From: Arbacia lixula
Lineage: Eukaryota; Echinodermata; Echinoidea; Arbacioida; Arbaciidae
NCBI GenBank assembly: GCA_963669155.1
Contig: OZ022588.1
Span: 20,700,438 to 20,764,437 of the forward strand
Reading direction: 5' to 3'
Length of the DNA: 64,000 bases
In this document: positions 10,504-21,443 of the stretch, piece by piece
Position numbering within the stretch: the first letter of the stretch is position 1
Layout of the letters: every line of letters begins with the position of its first letter
The notes under the pieces: model-generated
What the model was told of the DNA's origin: nothing
The model's database searches: none
What the model saw: the letters and a program-made list of their open reading frames with translations, nothing else
Program-made: the position numbers and the translations under genes

Positions 10504-13500
10504 CTGACGTCGAAGAAAAAAAAAAGTAGTAAATGTGAAGCACATAAATCCTATATATGGCTGCATTTTAGTCTGGCACAGCATAAGTTAAGGGGAAAAG
10601 CGACACTGGCAATAAGTTGAATTGAATCATGTCAGACATTTCAGAGAACCACATGGGTAAACATTTGAATAAAGAAATGTTATATGTGTTGATATGTTGC
10701 TTTTTTCCCAACTTTCCCAATCTGTTTATCTGATATTTCTACTTTTACTTCTTTTTACTTTCACATATAACTTTTAATATTGTCTGATATGTTTATACTT
10801 TCTTCTTCTTTTGTATTCTTCCCTCATACCTTTACATCCAATACTTTCTACTTACTGTGTTCAATGATCTGTTTACTTGAAGTACATTATATTAATGTAT
10901 CATTTGTCATTTATTATCATGGTTACATTTACATGCCCTTTGAATCTTCCCGTGCAAGACAAACTGCTGCTCTATGTGTTTGGTATGTATTATTTGATCA
11001 ACAATGCATCAGTGTGCATAAAAAGTTGAGTTCTTACTTGAGTGATTGGATATCTTGTATCATCTGCTGCACAATGTCATTGCCATCCTGGCACACTACC
11101 TGGGGACTCGGAGTCTGCACCGCCTTGTCTTCATAATGCACTGCATTCTATATAATCACATCACCACAGAAAAATGGGGGTTCCAGTATAGAGAGGTGAA
11201 CATTGACATGTATAATAGGGAGGGGGTGGGGGGGGGGGGGGGGGAGGGGGTTGATCTCTAAGCAAACCACTACAAAGAAAAGGAAGAGGTTCCAGTATGG
11301 ACAGGTAATTATTGGCATCTATAGTAGGGGAAGGGGGGGGCTGGTGGTGTTCAATTGCTAAGCACACCACCACAAAGAAAAGGAAGAGGTTCCAGTATGG
11401 ACAGGTAATTATTGGCATCTACAGTAGGGGGGGGGGGGGGGTGGTGTTCAATTGCTAAGCACACCACCGCAAAGAAAAGGAAGAGGTCCAGTATGGACAG
11501 GTAAATATTGGCATCTATAGAAGGGGGGGGGGGGTGTTAAATTGCTAATCACAACACCGCAAAGAAAAGGAAGAGATTCCAGCATGGACAGGTAATTATT
11601 GGCATCTATAGAAGGGGGCAGGGGGTTCAATTGTTAATCACACCATTATAGAGAGAAAGGAAAGGTTCCAGTACGGAGGGGTAACCAATGGCATATAGAG
11701 AAGAAGGGGGGGGGGGGGGGTGGAGAATCGCTAATTTCTCACACCACCATAAAGAGAAGGGAGAGGTTCCAGTATGGACAGGTGAATATTGGCATGTAGA
11801 GTAGAGGGGGTGGGGTGTTCAGTCTCTAATCACACCATCATAGAGAGGAGAGAGGTTCCAGTATGGAGAGATGAACAACACATCAATAACAGGAAATATA
11901 TATGTAAATAATAAATCAAGTGAGTGAATATCGGCCAAGAAGGATGCAGCCTCATGAATACCTGAAACCAAAGCATGAGGACAGTACTGTAATAGTTTAA
12001 GGGAGATACATTGGAGTGCATAATGTCAGGAATAATGCACTGGACAATACATTTGAGGACTAAGAGCAATGATGAATGACAGCAATAAGGAAGTACTGAA
12101 TCGAAGAAGAGAAAGATGCCTTGAATAGAAGAGATATGACTACCTGTACAATATAGATGTATAGGAGCCTGATGAGTAAGGAAGACATGGTGAAAGTATA
12201 CAGGGAGATGAAGTACCATTGAAAATAGAAACAAGAGTGCACAGAATAGAGAATATATGATAGAGAGAGAAAAAAATACAATTCTGGCCAGATCAATTGC
12301 ACAGAAATCAATGACACTACAAGCAGACAATGTGGTGGCATAGACACCTTGAGGGTGTTGTTTTCACTCATTGCGCAAGATCATGAATGCAAAATGTCAA
12401 TGCAGGCTGATGATAGCCCAGAAAATTGTGGTACTCCAAGGGGCTTCAAAACAGGTACAATAGCATCAATACCGCAGTAAATGTTCACCCATTTGCGACC
12501 AGGTACCACGAATAAGTGATTTGGGGCTGTAACTCTTGATATCAACAACTAGTATTAAAAATGATACAATATGCATCACATGAAATGCATTGAATTTCTG
12601 TATAAGATGAATCCATTTCTGTGTGGCACAATTATTGCTCTTACTTGTACATTTTGGACATTACATCAATTCCGTTTCATAGAAATCTTCTTGAAAACAA
12701 AAATTGAGTTGTCAATTTCAAAGCTGAATAATGATATTTTTCCTCTATGAAGGCCCATGCCTAGAATGAGTTGAGTAGCAAATACACTGTTTATATCTCA
12801 CCTTGAAGTCAGAGTGGTCCCGAGATGAGAGTGGAGAGCTGGACACGGCCCGGGGCTTGGTGGCCATGTTGCATTGCAAATCCAGCTCAATCATCTGAGA
12901 GTCTGTGACGTCCATCATGTCAATCACCAAGCCATCACCATCTGAAGAACACAGCTGACCTAACCAGACAAAAAAAAAATCAAATTCAATGCAGTATTTA
13001 GTGATAAAAACTAAACACATATACAGTATATATATATATATATATATATATATCTGCTCCCCAATTGTGGAATAGCCTTCCTGCCTTCATTCAAAATGCC
13101 CCATCGCTACATACTTTCAAAACAGTGTTAAAGTCCCACTTATTTAAATCTGTATAGGTCGAATTGATTTGCCTCTCGTACTTTGAATTTAATCGTGGTG
13201 CTGCTGTCCCAGCTTTCCATTTGGTATAAGGATAGAACTTCACTTAATGACTGCGGGGACAGCAGCAACACAGCGCCTAGAAACATAGTATTAGGCGCGT
13301 TATAAATGTGCTCTATTATTATTATCATTATTATTGTATTACTGAAAAGTTTTAAAAAATTATAGGTATCGACTTACAATGAAGGAACATATTTTCCAAT
13401 CTACAAAATTATTGATACAGCGTAAAAAGTGTTTAATAAATTTTTTTTTTTCAATATATGACCCACTACTGGTCACCAATCTGGCAAACCATTTTAATCT

Positions 13501-16500
13501 TTCAAAGTGAGATTAACTAACTGAAATGACATTTATAACTACCTTCGGAATCCTGGAGACAGAATTGTGGCAGATCATCTCCAACGTCTACGCCTCCCTC
13601 TTGGATGATGGTCCCACTGCATCCGGGTCTGTTCACTTGTTCTGCCTCAAATGTTAAAACTGTTTTCAATGTAGAAATCCCATCTTGATCATCATTATCT
13701 TTGTCATCTGGACTAGCCCCTGCCAGCATCTTCTCAGAAGTACAATTAAGACCAGGAGGTTGTGTCTCGGATCCATGCCCTGTGCTACCGAGTGTCTTGA
13801 TGGTGTCATCCTTTGTTTCATCAGAGAACCCCATTGCCTGTTTTTGTTCTGGACTTGACTGACCTTGTCTAGTATCTTCGCAATGATCCCTGGCTTCTTT
13901 GAATGAGGCATTTGAAGAATGTACAGTGCCACTTTCTTGTGCTGCCTCAACTTTTATCTTCTTTGACATGTCTTCTAGCTGTTCTACACTTCCATGCAGT
14001 ATTACTTCTTCATTTTCTTGTGTGTATGTGGTACTATCCCTTGGGATACAGACTGGTGCACTATCATTTCTCTGTATGTTCATATCTTCAGTAGATGAGA
14101 AAGTGTCCAACATTATTTCAGCAGTAACCTTTGATGCCTGGTCACTACCAGTCTCTGCACAAGAAAGTTCTTTGTTCCTTCCATGCACTGTCTCAACACC
14201 ATCAGCAAGAGTGCATATCTTAGCAGCAGTAGACTTTTTGCCTATGCATGCTCCTTCCAAATCAACTTTGCATCCCCTTGAGTCCAAGGCATCATGCTCA
14301 GCAATCTGGGAAATTTCTGGCGTGGTCCTACCATCCACATTGCAAGCTGCTAATGTGGTCTTGGTCACTTGAACTTCATGACCATCATCACTATTTGTGC
14401 TTTCCGCACGATCAAAATCTTGTGGTGAGATAGAATCAATCATTGGTTCATCTGGAGGAGAAACATTCTTCAAAGGACTTGACTTTGCATGCACGCCCAT
14501 GCACACTTCTATGGGACTACTGTCTTTCGCTATCATGAGAAGTGGAGGAGACGTCTTAGAAACACAAATGTCATCTGGATTCATGTTAGATGAGACTTTA
14601 ACCTCCTCATTAGTTACCATGCTTGTTTGACCTTCCAGATTGATTTCATCTACTGCATTTTGATCCCCCTCACTAAGATTTGATTGCAACTGCTTTGGGG
14701 TATGCTTCATAGCATCTTCCTCACTGGGCTTTCCATCTCCTTCTCCTTCTTCTTCTTTCGCTTTCTGATCTCCTTCATCTTTATTTTCTTCTCCGTCCAG
14801 TTCACTTCCATCAGATACAGCCTGTTTCATCCCTGCAAAACCCATATTCTTTATGTCACCAACATTTTCCCCCTCACAGCTTTGAGGCAGTAGCTCAACA
14901 TTGTCACTGTGTATGGCAAGGTTTTCTTCTCCTTTCAGATTTGCCTTCTCATTCATCTTCTCCTTCCTCTGGTCGCTGGTCTTGTCACTTCCGGCCGGGC
15001 TGTTCTCTGTGGAGGGTTCTACAGATGCCCCTTTCTTCTTACCAAACACTGGAATGATTTTAGTGGTTGAAACTGACACTGCGTTTTGGTCCTCACGAGA
15101 GCTTTACAAAAGAGGGAAATATGAATTATGGTTGGCTTGAGTCATTCCATTTATCACTATACATGTAAATGAAATTGTTTTTCTCATCAAATAAAATTGA
15201 AATCAATGTATCATGTGCATACCATCATTCAAACTTGCATACAAATTTAAAAAGTAATAAGTGACAGTTGTATATGTATGAATAACACTTCACCAATACT
15301 CTTGGCCATTTTTGACCAATAATAATATGTATTTGCATGGAAAAGGCTGATTTTGAAAAGGTACACCTTGGTTTTGAGATGAAGTGATATTTAAAAGAAC
15401 CAAAATGATGGTAATGTTAGCGAAAGCACTTTGATGACAGTAGCAGGCCTGGGCAGGTAGTCTTTAGAAAATAATGTTTTGATTAAAAACTTTTGTTTGA
15501 GAAGTCATTCATATTTTCCCACAACCCTTCTATGACTACCCTAAAAGAGAAAAACATTATCTTTCAAACTCAATGCGTGTCCTAACCAAATAAAACTCAC
15601 CTTGGCTGATCACTGCATTCACCCTCCTCTTTATTGTGCCCAGTCTTACAGGAAGCCTTGTTTCTGTTCAGTTTGTGCTTTTTGTTGCTCAAAGAAGGCA
15701 GAGTCCCATCTAAAAGAAACAAATAATGTCATCAAACCTTACTGAGCTAGATTTCTGTTCATTTGCATGAGTGACAAGTTTTCCTTGTTTCCAAAGTTTT
15801 CTTTTTTGATGAGAAATTAAGGAAGGCATTTTGGAAGGACTTAAAAACACCAGAGGAAAAAGCACAAATTTTTAACCACACTGTATAGAAATGTTATTGC
15901 ATTTGGCAATATTGATATGTAACAAGATATTGCAGTATTGCCTTAATCCATAATATTAAACTTTCCTTGTCCAACGCCTAGAAAAATCATTAATCTTGAT
16001 ACTTCATTGCGAAGGTCTTATCATATAAGTTTCGTGAAACATCTTGATTTATGACATAAGCCTTCACATGACATTTCAGGATCTGACCTTGACCTACATG
16101 TATGACCTTTTTCTCTTACCCAAAATCATATCAGTCAAATTGACCTGTCCTATAACGTTTGCAATAACAAAAAAAAAAAAAACGGAAACAAAATGAAAAT
16201 GGGGGGGGGGCGGGTTTGAACCCCCTGAACCTCCCCCTTGCATACGCGCCTGCTCTGATTCATAATGTTCCTGGATACCAATTAAACAATACAAGATCAT
16301 AAATAAAGGAAAAATTACTATGATATTAAATGAATTAACTGCATGTTGCAACACACCTGTGTCTTTCGTGGTCATAGATCTCGTCCTTTTGCGCCTCCTC
16401 CCATCAGCAGGCTTGTTGGACGTCGATGATTCATCCTTGTCCAAACTGGCTTCTGATTGGCATCGACGTCTGCCAGAAATCTCCCTGGACCTAGACCTAT

Positions 16501-16552
16501 CCATGCTTTTCTCTGCAAGGTTAGTATTCTGTTTTGACAACTGATCTGCCAT
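10362..16552 (-). CDS. Unrecognised charged, probably nuclear protein, at least six coding exons
   Basis: On the minus strand, 16552-16357, 15709-15601, 15101-13543, 12959-12802, an exon ending at 11038, and 10503-10362 join into one frame of roughly 750 codons. The first four junctions agree in phase. The N-terminus is basic and arginine/serine-rich (RSRSREISGRRR near residue 19, GRRRKRTRSM near 51), with a further lysine cluster in exon 2; these resemble nuclear localisation signals. The 519-codon central exon is acidic and low in hydrophobics (EENKDEGDQKAKEEEGEGDG near residue 200), suggesting disorder. The C-terminus contains a likely short coiled coil (IVQQMIQDIQSL then TIVEMKRQIEGV) and a basic tail ending RPFLKK. 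I do not recognise the family, so no function is offered. TMEM60 lies about 2.8 kb upstream on the opposite strand in divergent arrangement. Confidence 0.8.
11038..11140 (-). CDS. Minus-strand gene, penultimate exon (start uncertain)
   Basis: The donor after CACTCAA is gtaagaa. The open frame gives VQTPSPQVVCQDGNDIVQQM then IQDIQSL. The exon start is ambiguous. Position 11140 follows an AG but does not match the phase-0 donor of the preceding exon; an AG giving a start at 11123 does match but has a poor pyrimidine tract. An unseen exon in between is also possible. Confidence 0.6.
11160..11880. repeat. Minisatellite, about eight copies of a roughly 95-108-bp unit
   Basis: Each unit contains AGGTTCCAGTATGGACAGGT, then a TTGGCATCTATAGTAGGGG-like run of variable G length, then a CAATTGCTAA-like stretch and CACACCACCACAAAGAAAAG. 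Unit starts fall near 11180, 11290, 11390, 11486, 11577, 11668, 11768 and 11860. It lies in an intron of the minus-strand gene. Confidence 0.9.
11881..12801. other. Intron of minus-strand gene with no recognised feature
   Basis: The segment has open frames on the minus strand rich in hydrophobic residues, but no similarity and no convincing splice structure. I see nothing else in it. Confidence 0.4.
12802..12959 (-). CDS. Minus-strand gene, fourth coding exon
   Basis: The acceptor is GTCTGGTTAG and the donor after GACTTCAAG is gtgaga. It encodes QLCSSDGDGLVIDMMDVTDS, then QMIELDLQCNMATKPRAV and SSSPLSSRDHSDFK. It is entered in phase 1 and left in phase 0. Confidence 0.8.
13045..13345 (+). 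mobile_element. 3-prime end of a 5-prime-truncated CR1/L2-like LINE
   Basis: The plus-strand frame APQLWNSLPAFIQNAPSLHT then FKTVLKSHLF and a TAG is the typical last segment of LINE reverse-transcriptase polyproteins. It is followed by an untranslated tail with GGCGCGTTATAAATG and a TTATTATTATCATTATTATT end. A TA dinucleotide run at 13027-13052 directly precedes it. It sits antisense in an intron of the minus-strand gene. Confidence 0.8.
13543..15101 (-). CDS. Minus-strand gene, large third coding exon
   Basis: This 1559-bp exon with acceptor TTTGTAAAG and donor CCGAAG/gtagtt carries 519 uninterrupted codons, far longer than any chance frame in this AT-rich window. Composition is rich in D, E, S, K and T with several acidic and serine-rich patches. 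The opposite strand also shows long open frames, which are shadows of this biased codon composition. Confidence 0.88.
15601..15709 (-). CDS. Minus-strand gene, second coding exon
   Basis: This 109-bp exon encodes GTLPSLSNKKHKLNRNKASC and KTGHNKEEGECSDQP, with split codons at both ends that match exons 1 and 3. The lysine/arginine run could be a nuclear localisation signal. Confidence 0.82.
16357..16552 (-). CDS. Minus-strand gene, first coding exon
   Basis: The ATG at 16552-16550 has a favourable context (AAAATGG) and starts MADQLSKQNTNLAEKSMDRS. A TGCAG just upstream could be an acceptor, making the leader spliced and placing the transcription start further up, perhaps near 17400. The in-frame upstream extension with a hydrophobic LFKSIVLFLYTA stretch is probably intronic. 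Confidence 0.78.
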
Positions 16553-17400
16553 TTTGAAATCTGCAGTATACAAAAACAAAACTATAGATTTGAATAGATT
16601 TAACATTTAGAATTAAAAGTCTGAAACAGCATGAGTGTCGACTGTAGTCTGTAGTGTAGACTATTTGGAACACAAAAAAGGTGTTAGATTTTTTAAGTGA
16701 GATGTATTTTTATTTTATAAAGTTGGACCTCAGACTAGTCTAGTCAAGCTCCAGTCTAATCAAATAAAAGTCAGATCTAATAAATCCAAATTGTCCAACT
16801 TAAGTCACTCTAACTCTAATCATGCTAATTAGAACTCAGTCTCAGACTCACTGAGGCTCTAGTCTTAGACTCTACACTAAATTCAAGTTAGAGATAGCTG
16901 TAGAACAACACAATCAGATTCGAGTCTTATTAATGTTTCATGACATCATGTCACTAGGCTCAGCTTAGCCCTATCTACATGTACATTGTATTTGTATACT
17001 GTATTAGTGTATATGAGTATGACTATGACTATGTAATCTACAATGCTACACAGGACCCACTTGCCACACGGGAGCTGCCCTGCACGCACTCTCTGACTAC
17101 ACGCGTCTCGGGCTAGCCTGCCATGTCTGATAATGGTCTGGCCCTGGGTCTGGCTCATAAAAAAATGTTGAGTTAAATTAAAGATAAGTTCAGAAAAATC
17201 TCAAGTTAGTCATGTCTATACATATCTACTACTAGGTTTAAACAAAAAGGCTTAATATATATAATATGCATAATACGTAAGACACTAGTTTAATATATTT
17301 ACCGCGATGTACAAGCTGTTGTCAAGCAACTTGCAAGTGCAATCTTTGGTAGATGTAAACGTTTTTTTTTTTTTTTTTTTTTTTATTTGCGATCTTACAT

Positions 17401-17411
17401 TATGGAAAGCC
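17401..17411 (-). promoter_or_regulatory. Shared upstream word GGCTTTCCATA, minus-strand gene copy
   Basis: The plus strand reads TATGGAAAGCC, so the word is in the orientation of the minus-strand gene, 849 bp above its ATG. In that orientation it is preceded by GCGCGTCAA, as in the IMP3 promoter. A 25-T run at about 17361-17385 lies just downstream in gene orientation. Confidence 0.4.
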
Positions 17412-17942
17412 AAGCAAGTTGATTGACGCGCGCAGCCAGACCGCAAAACGTAAATCTTTATTCTATTTTATTCCCTTTCTCGATCCTTCCCTCTAACTTG
17501 TCAAGTGAGGCGTAGATCTTCTAGGTCTACATTTAAACAAGTGAAGAGTGAGAATATAAGCTGTATACTTGAATAATTATGTAGGCCAGACTTTTTTTTT
17601 TTTAAAATAGGAATCAAAACATTGTGTCATTCTACTTTCTCCAATAACCTAAGAAACGTCATCATACCATTTTACCGTAAATCAATTTAATTATTTTTTA
17701 AAGTTATATATTCGTCAATAAATTGATGTGGCAAATATTGTAAAACAGTTTTAAATCGTCATTAACCATTTTACCAGTTTATAAAATTATCTACATGAAT
17801 TCTTAAAGTGCCGTGTGACTGGTGCCATTTTCCCTAGTACATGTAGTAATAGGCCTACACACAATCCCATTCTATCTGGCATAGGAATTAGGGTTAACAT
17901 CATCATTACCACAATGGTTATAATCATCTACCATCGCCCTGC

Positions 17943-17979
<37 letters not shown>

Positions 17980-18480
17980 CACACACACACACATACACAC
18001 ACACATACACACACACTCACACACTGTACATTCATTCTTTTTATGTAATTATACAAATTATAAAAGGCAATGATCATATAAAATTTTAGAACTTGCTTAA
18101 TAAGCCAGTTCGTAATTACAATTTGCGCATGAGCAGATGAAGGTCATAGTGACCAAACCAGCTTGTTGGTTTTTAAATCACTGAGATAAGCATCATCATT
18201 AATAAGTTATTTTAGAATATGCTTGTTATCCAATTTATAAAAGAACACCAAGGTGTTCAATCATGGGGTATTTGACAACAGGCCAAACGACAACAATTAG
18301 TTTACAATAAACAATGTAATAGAAGCTTTCCCAATTGTTCACAGACCGTAGCCTACTATTCTTGTCACCTGTTTTGAGATGGTTCCTTTATTAGAGGTTG
18401 AATATCGCCAATTGCTATGTCGGGTAAGCACATTACGTAACATCTCCTTTTGAAATGATATATTAATCAACTGCTTATCC
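17412..18480. repeat. Intergenic stretch with (CA)n microsatellite
   Basis: A CA dinucleotide repeat with ACAT interruptions fills about 17941-18025. Outside it I see AT-rich sequence with no gene. Confidence 0.8.
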
Positions 18481-18629
18481 TAATGAAAAAGGGAAAGGTC
18501 ATAGTGACCAAACTTGCTCCAGAGCTAACTACGAACTGGTGTATCGTCCTAAAGCTGTATGTTTCTCAGCTGTTGCTCTATTTCTTATTATTTAGCCCAG
18601 AAATCACCATTTATATTGCTGGTAACCGT

Positions 18630-18895
18630 AGGTGGAAATCCCGGGGGTGTTCCTGTCCCCCCCCCCCCCCCCACAGTGCTTTCGGTCTTGTCCCCCCCCC
18701 CCCCCCACCATACTAAATGCCCCCCCCCCACCATAGGTGGAAATCCCGAGGGCGTTCCTGTCCCCCCCCCCCCCCCAACCGTGCTTTCGGTCTTGTCCCC
18801 CCCCCACCATACTAAATGACCCCCCCCACCATACTAAATGCCCCCCCCCCACCATACTAAATGCACCCCCCCCCCCCCCACCCCCACTGATAGCA
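18630..18895 (+). repeat. C-run repeat block
   Basis: Short units GGTGGAAATCCCGGGGGTGT, AGTGCTTTCGGTCTTGTCCC and CACCATACTAAATGCCCC recur between runs of 8-16 C. Similar wording is found inside the foldback at 8136-8507 (GCAGAAATCCCGGGGGTACG). Run lengths are likely unreliable. Confidence 0.75.
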
Positions 18896-19120
18896 CTTTT
18901 AGAGATTGTGCGGGATAAAAAAAAAAATATGGAAAAAACGCAAACATATTTTGTTACCTTTGCTATTTGTCAGGCAACCGGAAGTTTAGGGTGATTTTTG
19001 TTTAGCTGTTTTGTGCTTCCTTCTGGCTACGCGCTAGCCAAAAAGCAAGGTTCTCACACGTACATAGTCCGGCCCCTCTTTATCAACAACACAATTCGGT
19101 CATTATGTTGTTTCTCTTTC

Positions 19121-19131
19121 GGCTTTCCATA
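19121..19131 (+). promoter_or_regulatory. Shared upstream word GGCTTTCCATA, TMEM60 copy
   Basis: The word lies 234 bp before the TMEM60 ATG in gene orientation, within a CTCTTTCGGCTTTCCATAG context. It is identical over 11 bases to the copies at 1367 and 17401. Confidence 0.45.
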
Positions 19132-19364
19132 GACTCGAATTGTGTTACTGTATGTACTACATGTACACCACCACCTTCACGTACATTCGTGTACACAACG
19201 GAAACGCGACAGAATAAACATTGATGCTTCCCGACATATCGGTATTCCCATCTTTTATGATATTGTCTATCCCATAGATCCTCTCCCAACCTAGGGGACA
19301 TCAATGCAGAATCATTGCTGGTTCTTCTGGATAAAAACGTGACTGAAAAACTTCATCCGCAGCC

Positions 19365-19769
19365 ATGTTATTCACCATAAAAGAAGCGAGACGGTGGCTG
19401 GGAATGACCGTATTTGAGATGTGGATCAATGCCGTCAGCCTGCTGGTGTTCACCGTGGTCCTGGCGCTGAAGGTGGAGGGAGATATCAGCGCTTCCTGGT
19501 GGGTCGTATTTCTCCCGCTGTTCCTTGCGACAGGACTCAACGCTTACTTCTCCATAATAGTGTTCATCAGACTGTACGTGGACGACCTGTATCGTGTGGG
19601 AATCATGCACATATTGTGGAGTGGACTTATTTTAGCACTGATTTTTGTGTTTGAACTTTTGCTTTGCAAACAGCTGGAAGAGAAAGCGACGGTTTCATCG
19701 AGTTTGGTCATGTCACCATTATATGTCATGATTCATGTTCTTCTTGTCCGAGCGTGTCAAGTATCATGA
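19365..19769 (+). CDS. TMEM60-like four-span membrane protein
   Basis: This intronless 134-codon frame is close to the length of vertebrate TMEM60 (about 133). Four hydrophobic segments fall at about residues 19-37, 44-70, 78-100 and 112-131. The tryptophan-rich start of the second span (SWWVVFLPLF) and a LCKQLEEKATVSSSLVMSPL stretch before the last span match the TMEM60/TMEM185 family pattern. Its molecular function is not established, and membrane location is predicted. The start has a CAGCCATG context and no upstream in-frame ATG fits the family. An AATAAA occurs right after the stop at 19771-19776. Confidence 0.85.
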   Translation: MLFTIKEARRWLGMTVFEMWINAVSLLVFTVVLALKVEGDISASWWVVFLPLFLATGLNAYFSIIVFIRLYVDDLYRVGIMHILWSGLILALIFVFELLLCKQLEEKATVSSSLVMSPLYVMIHVLLVRACQVS

Positions 19770-21287
19770 TAATAAACCATTCCATGTCATGTACATTGCA
19801 CAACTACAAAAACAATGCCTGGCTGTGGCAATCTCAATGAACATTTCAGTCAGCACAATTCTTTAATTTTTGTTTATGCATTACATTTCAAAAGAGTTGC
19901 TGAAAATATAATTTCCTGATTCATTACTGCTCTGGATATTGTAGGCTAGAGATGTACATGGTTATATCCCGTCTTGGCGTCTCTGGAGGCTGACACACAC
20001 ATCTGAATGGGTCGGTGTGCAAGCAGAGCTGCCATAGAAGAACATCAACACACAACATGCCAGCGAGGAGCTAACCCAACGCATTGGAAGAGGTCATTGA
20101 AGGTCTGGGTAAAGCCTCACGGTCACACATCCCAGCTCTGCACATCTCAACCCAAGCACCAGGAGCCACAATACACGGGGTCCAGACAGAAACATGTGAA
20201 CTATCTAAGATGTGCACCGCTTTGGGGCAAACAACATACAGTGAAAATAGGCTTTTTGTTCACATTACTATAGTGCTGAAATCTAACAACTATAGAGTTT
20301 ATTTTTACAAAGAATTTTTAGGCATACACCCAGCAGTACAGATAGTGTGTAAATCCTGTAAATGAATGAAAAACAAGTTTATGACAAAATCAACAAATTA
20401 ATGTATCATGTCTGTGACATTGTACATGTTTACAGTACTTCATGTCTGGTGGGGTTACTTGCAACCATCATCTGCACTGTATCCAATCATTTATTTAAAT
20501 TGTGTTTCTGTTATTTCCACAAATGAGACATGGGATTGAGCTATTTTTTTTCTAAAATCTAAATTTGCAAAAGTATTTGACAGAATTTATAATGTGAAAG
20601 CCTTGGGCAATGTGCTGGCATTTTGATATTAAACAATACAACAAAAACAAAATACATCAATATGTTTGTGTGCACTTATAAAGAAAGCATGAATCCTACA
20701 TTTGTATGAATCAGAATTTCCTGAGAAGACTATTTTTCGATTATTCTAACGTGCAAAATCTGTAATAGTATTTATGATTTGACAAACTTGTGCAGTACAT
20801 TAAGTTACAAAATCATAATTTCTGGCAGTGCATTTTCTGATACCAAATTGTAATGATGTATTGGTCAGTAATTACTTTTCAGATGCATGTAGTTTTAATC
20901 CGTATCCTGCATGCATGTGAAGAAGTTTTGTATTTCATACATCTTGTATGTCACACTTACACATAAGTTACATTCAGTATAAGTTGTTTTACAGTTGACC
21001 TGTATGCATGTACAGTATTATGAATCCATGCAGTGAATGTTTTACACATTGACACTTGACTTGAAAATCAAGAGTCTTTATCAGAAAGATCTTGTGCTGA
21101 ACTCTTTGGAGCATGTACTATTTTTTCATACCGCTATGTATGAGATCACATACTCTACATGTACAAATTGTCATCAAAGTAAAAGTTTTAGTTCATTATG
21201 TTTAAGCTTGACTTCTAAGTTACCATACAATGTACTTGTGCATGCATGTAAATGTACAGCTATACCAGTACGTCACAAGTAGTTCAG
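19770..21287. other. TMEM60 3-prime flank, no assigned gene
   Basis: The region contains an 88-codon or longer open stretch at about 20075-20364 discussed under findings; I cannot assign it. The rest is AT-rich with many ACATGTAC words and no exon I can support. Confidence 0.4.
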
Positions 21288-21443
21288 GGTCCTGTTGCAT
21301 AAAACTTACCATTGATGGTAACTTTGCTACCAATGGCAACTTCTATGGAAACCTTTGATTTGATTGGCTGTCAAGCTATGTTGCCATGGTAGTTAACGTT
21401 TACGACAGCAGTATCATTGATATTAAGTTTTATGCAACAGGGC
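21288..21443. repeat. Foldback family C, CCTGTTGCATAAAACTTACC
   Basis: The near-palindrome runs from GGTCCTGTTGCATAAAACTT to AAGTTTTATGCAACAGGGCC with inner TACCATTGATGGTAAC wording. Related copies are at 47603-47752, 48744-48902 and 51811-51962. Confidence 0.88.

Noticed and set aside
11830-12330. 166-codon minus-strand frame with many hydrophobic residues
   Set aside because: AT-rich intronic sequence inside the minus-strand gene; no supported splice sites or similarity.
13899-14372. 157-codon plus-strand frame opposite the large exon
   Set aside because: It is the antisense shadow of the 519-codon minus-strand exon, whose phases match flanking exons.
16094-16356. Continuation of the minus-strand first exon past its donor
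   Set aside because: The read-through frame enters a poly-G/poly-A repeat, while a canonical donor at 16356 joins exon 2 in perfect phase.
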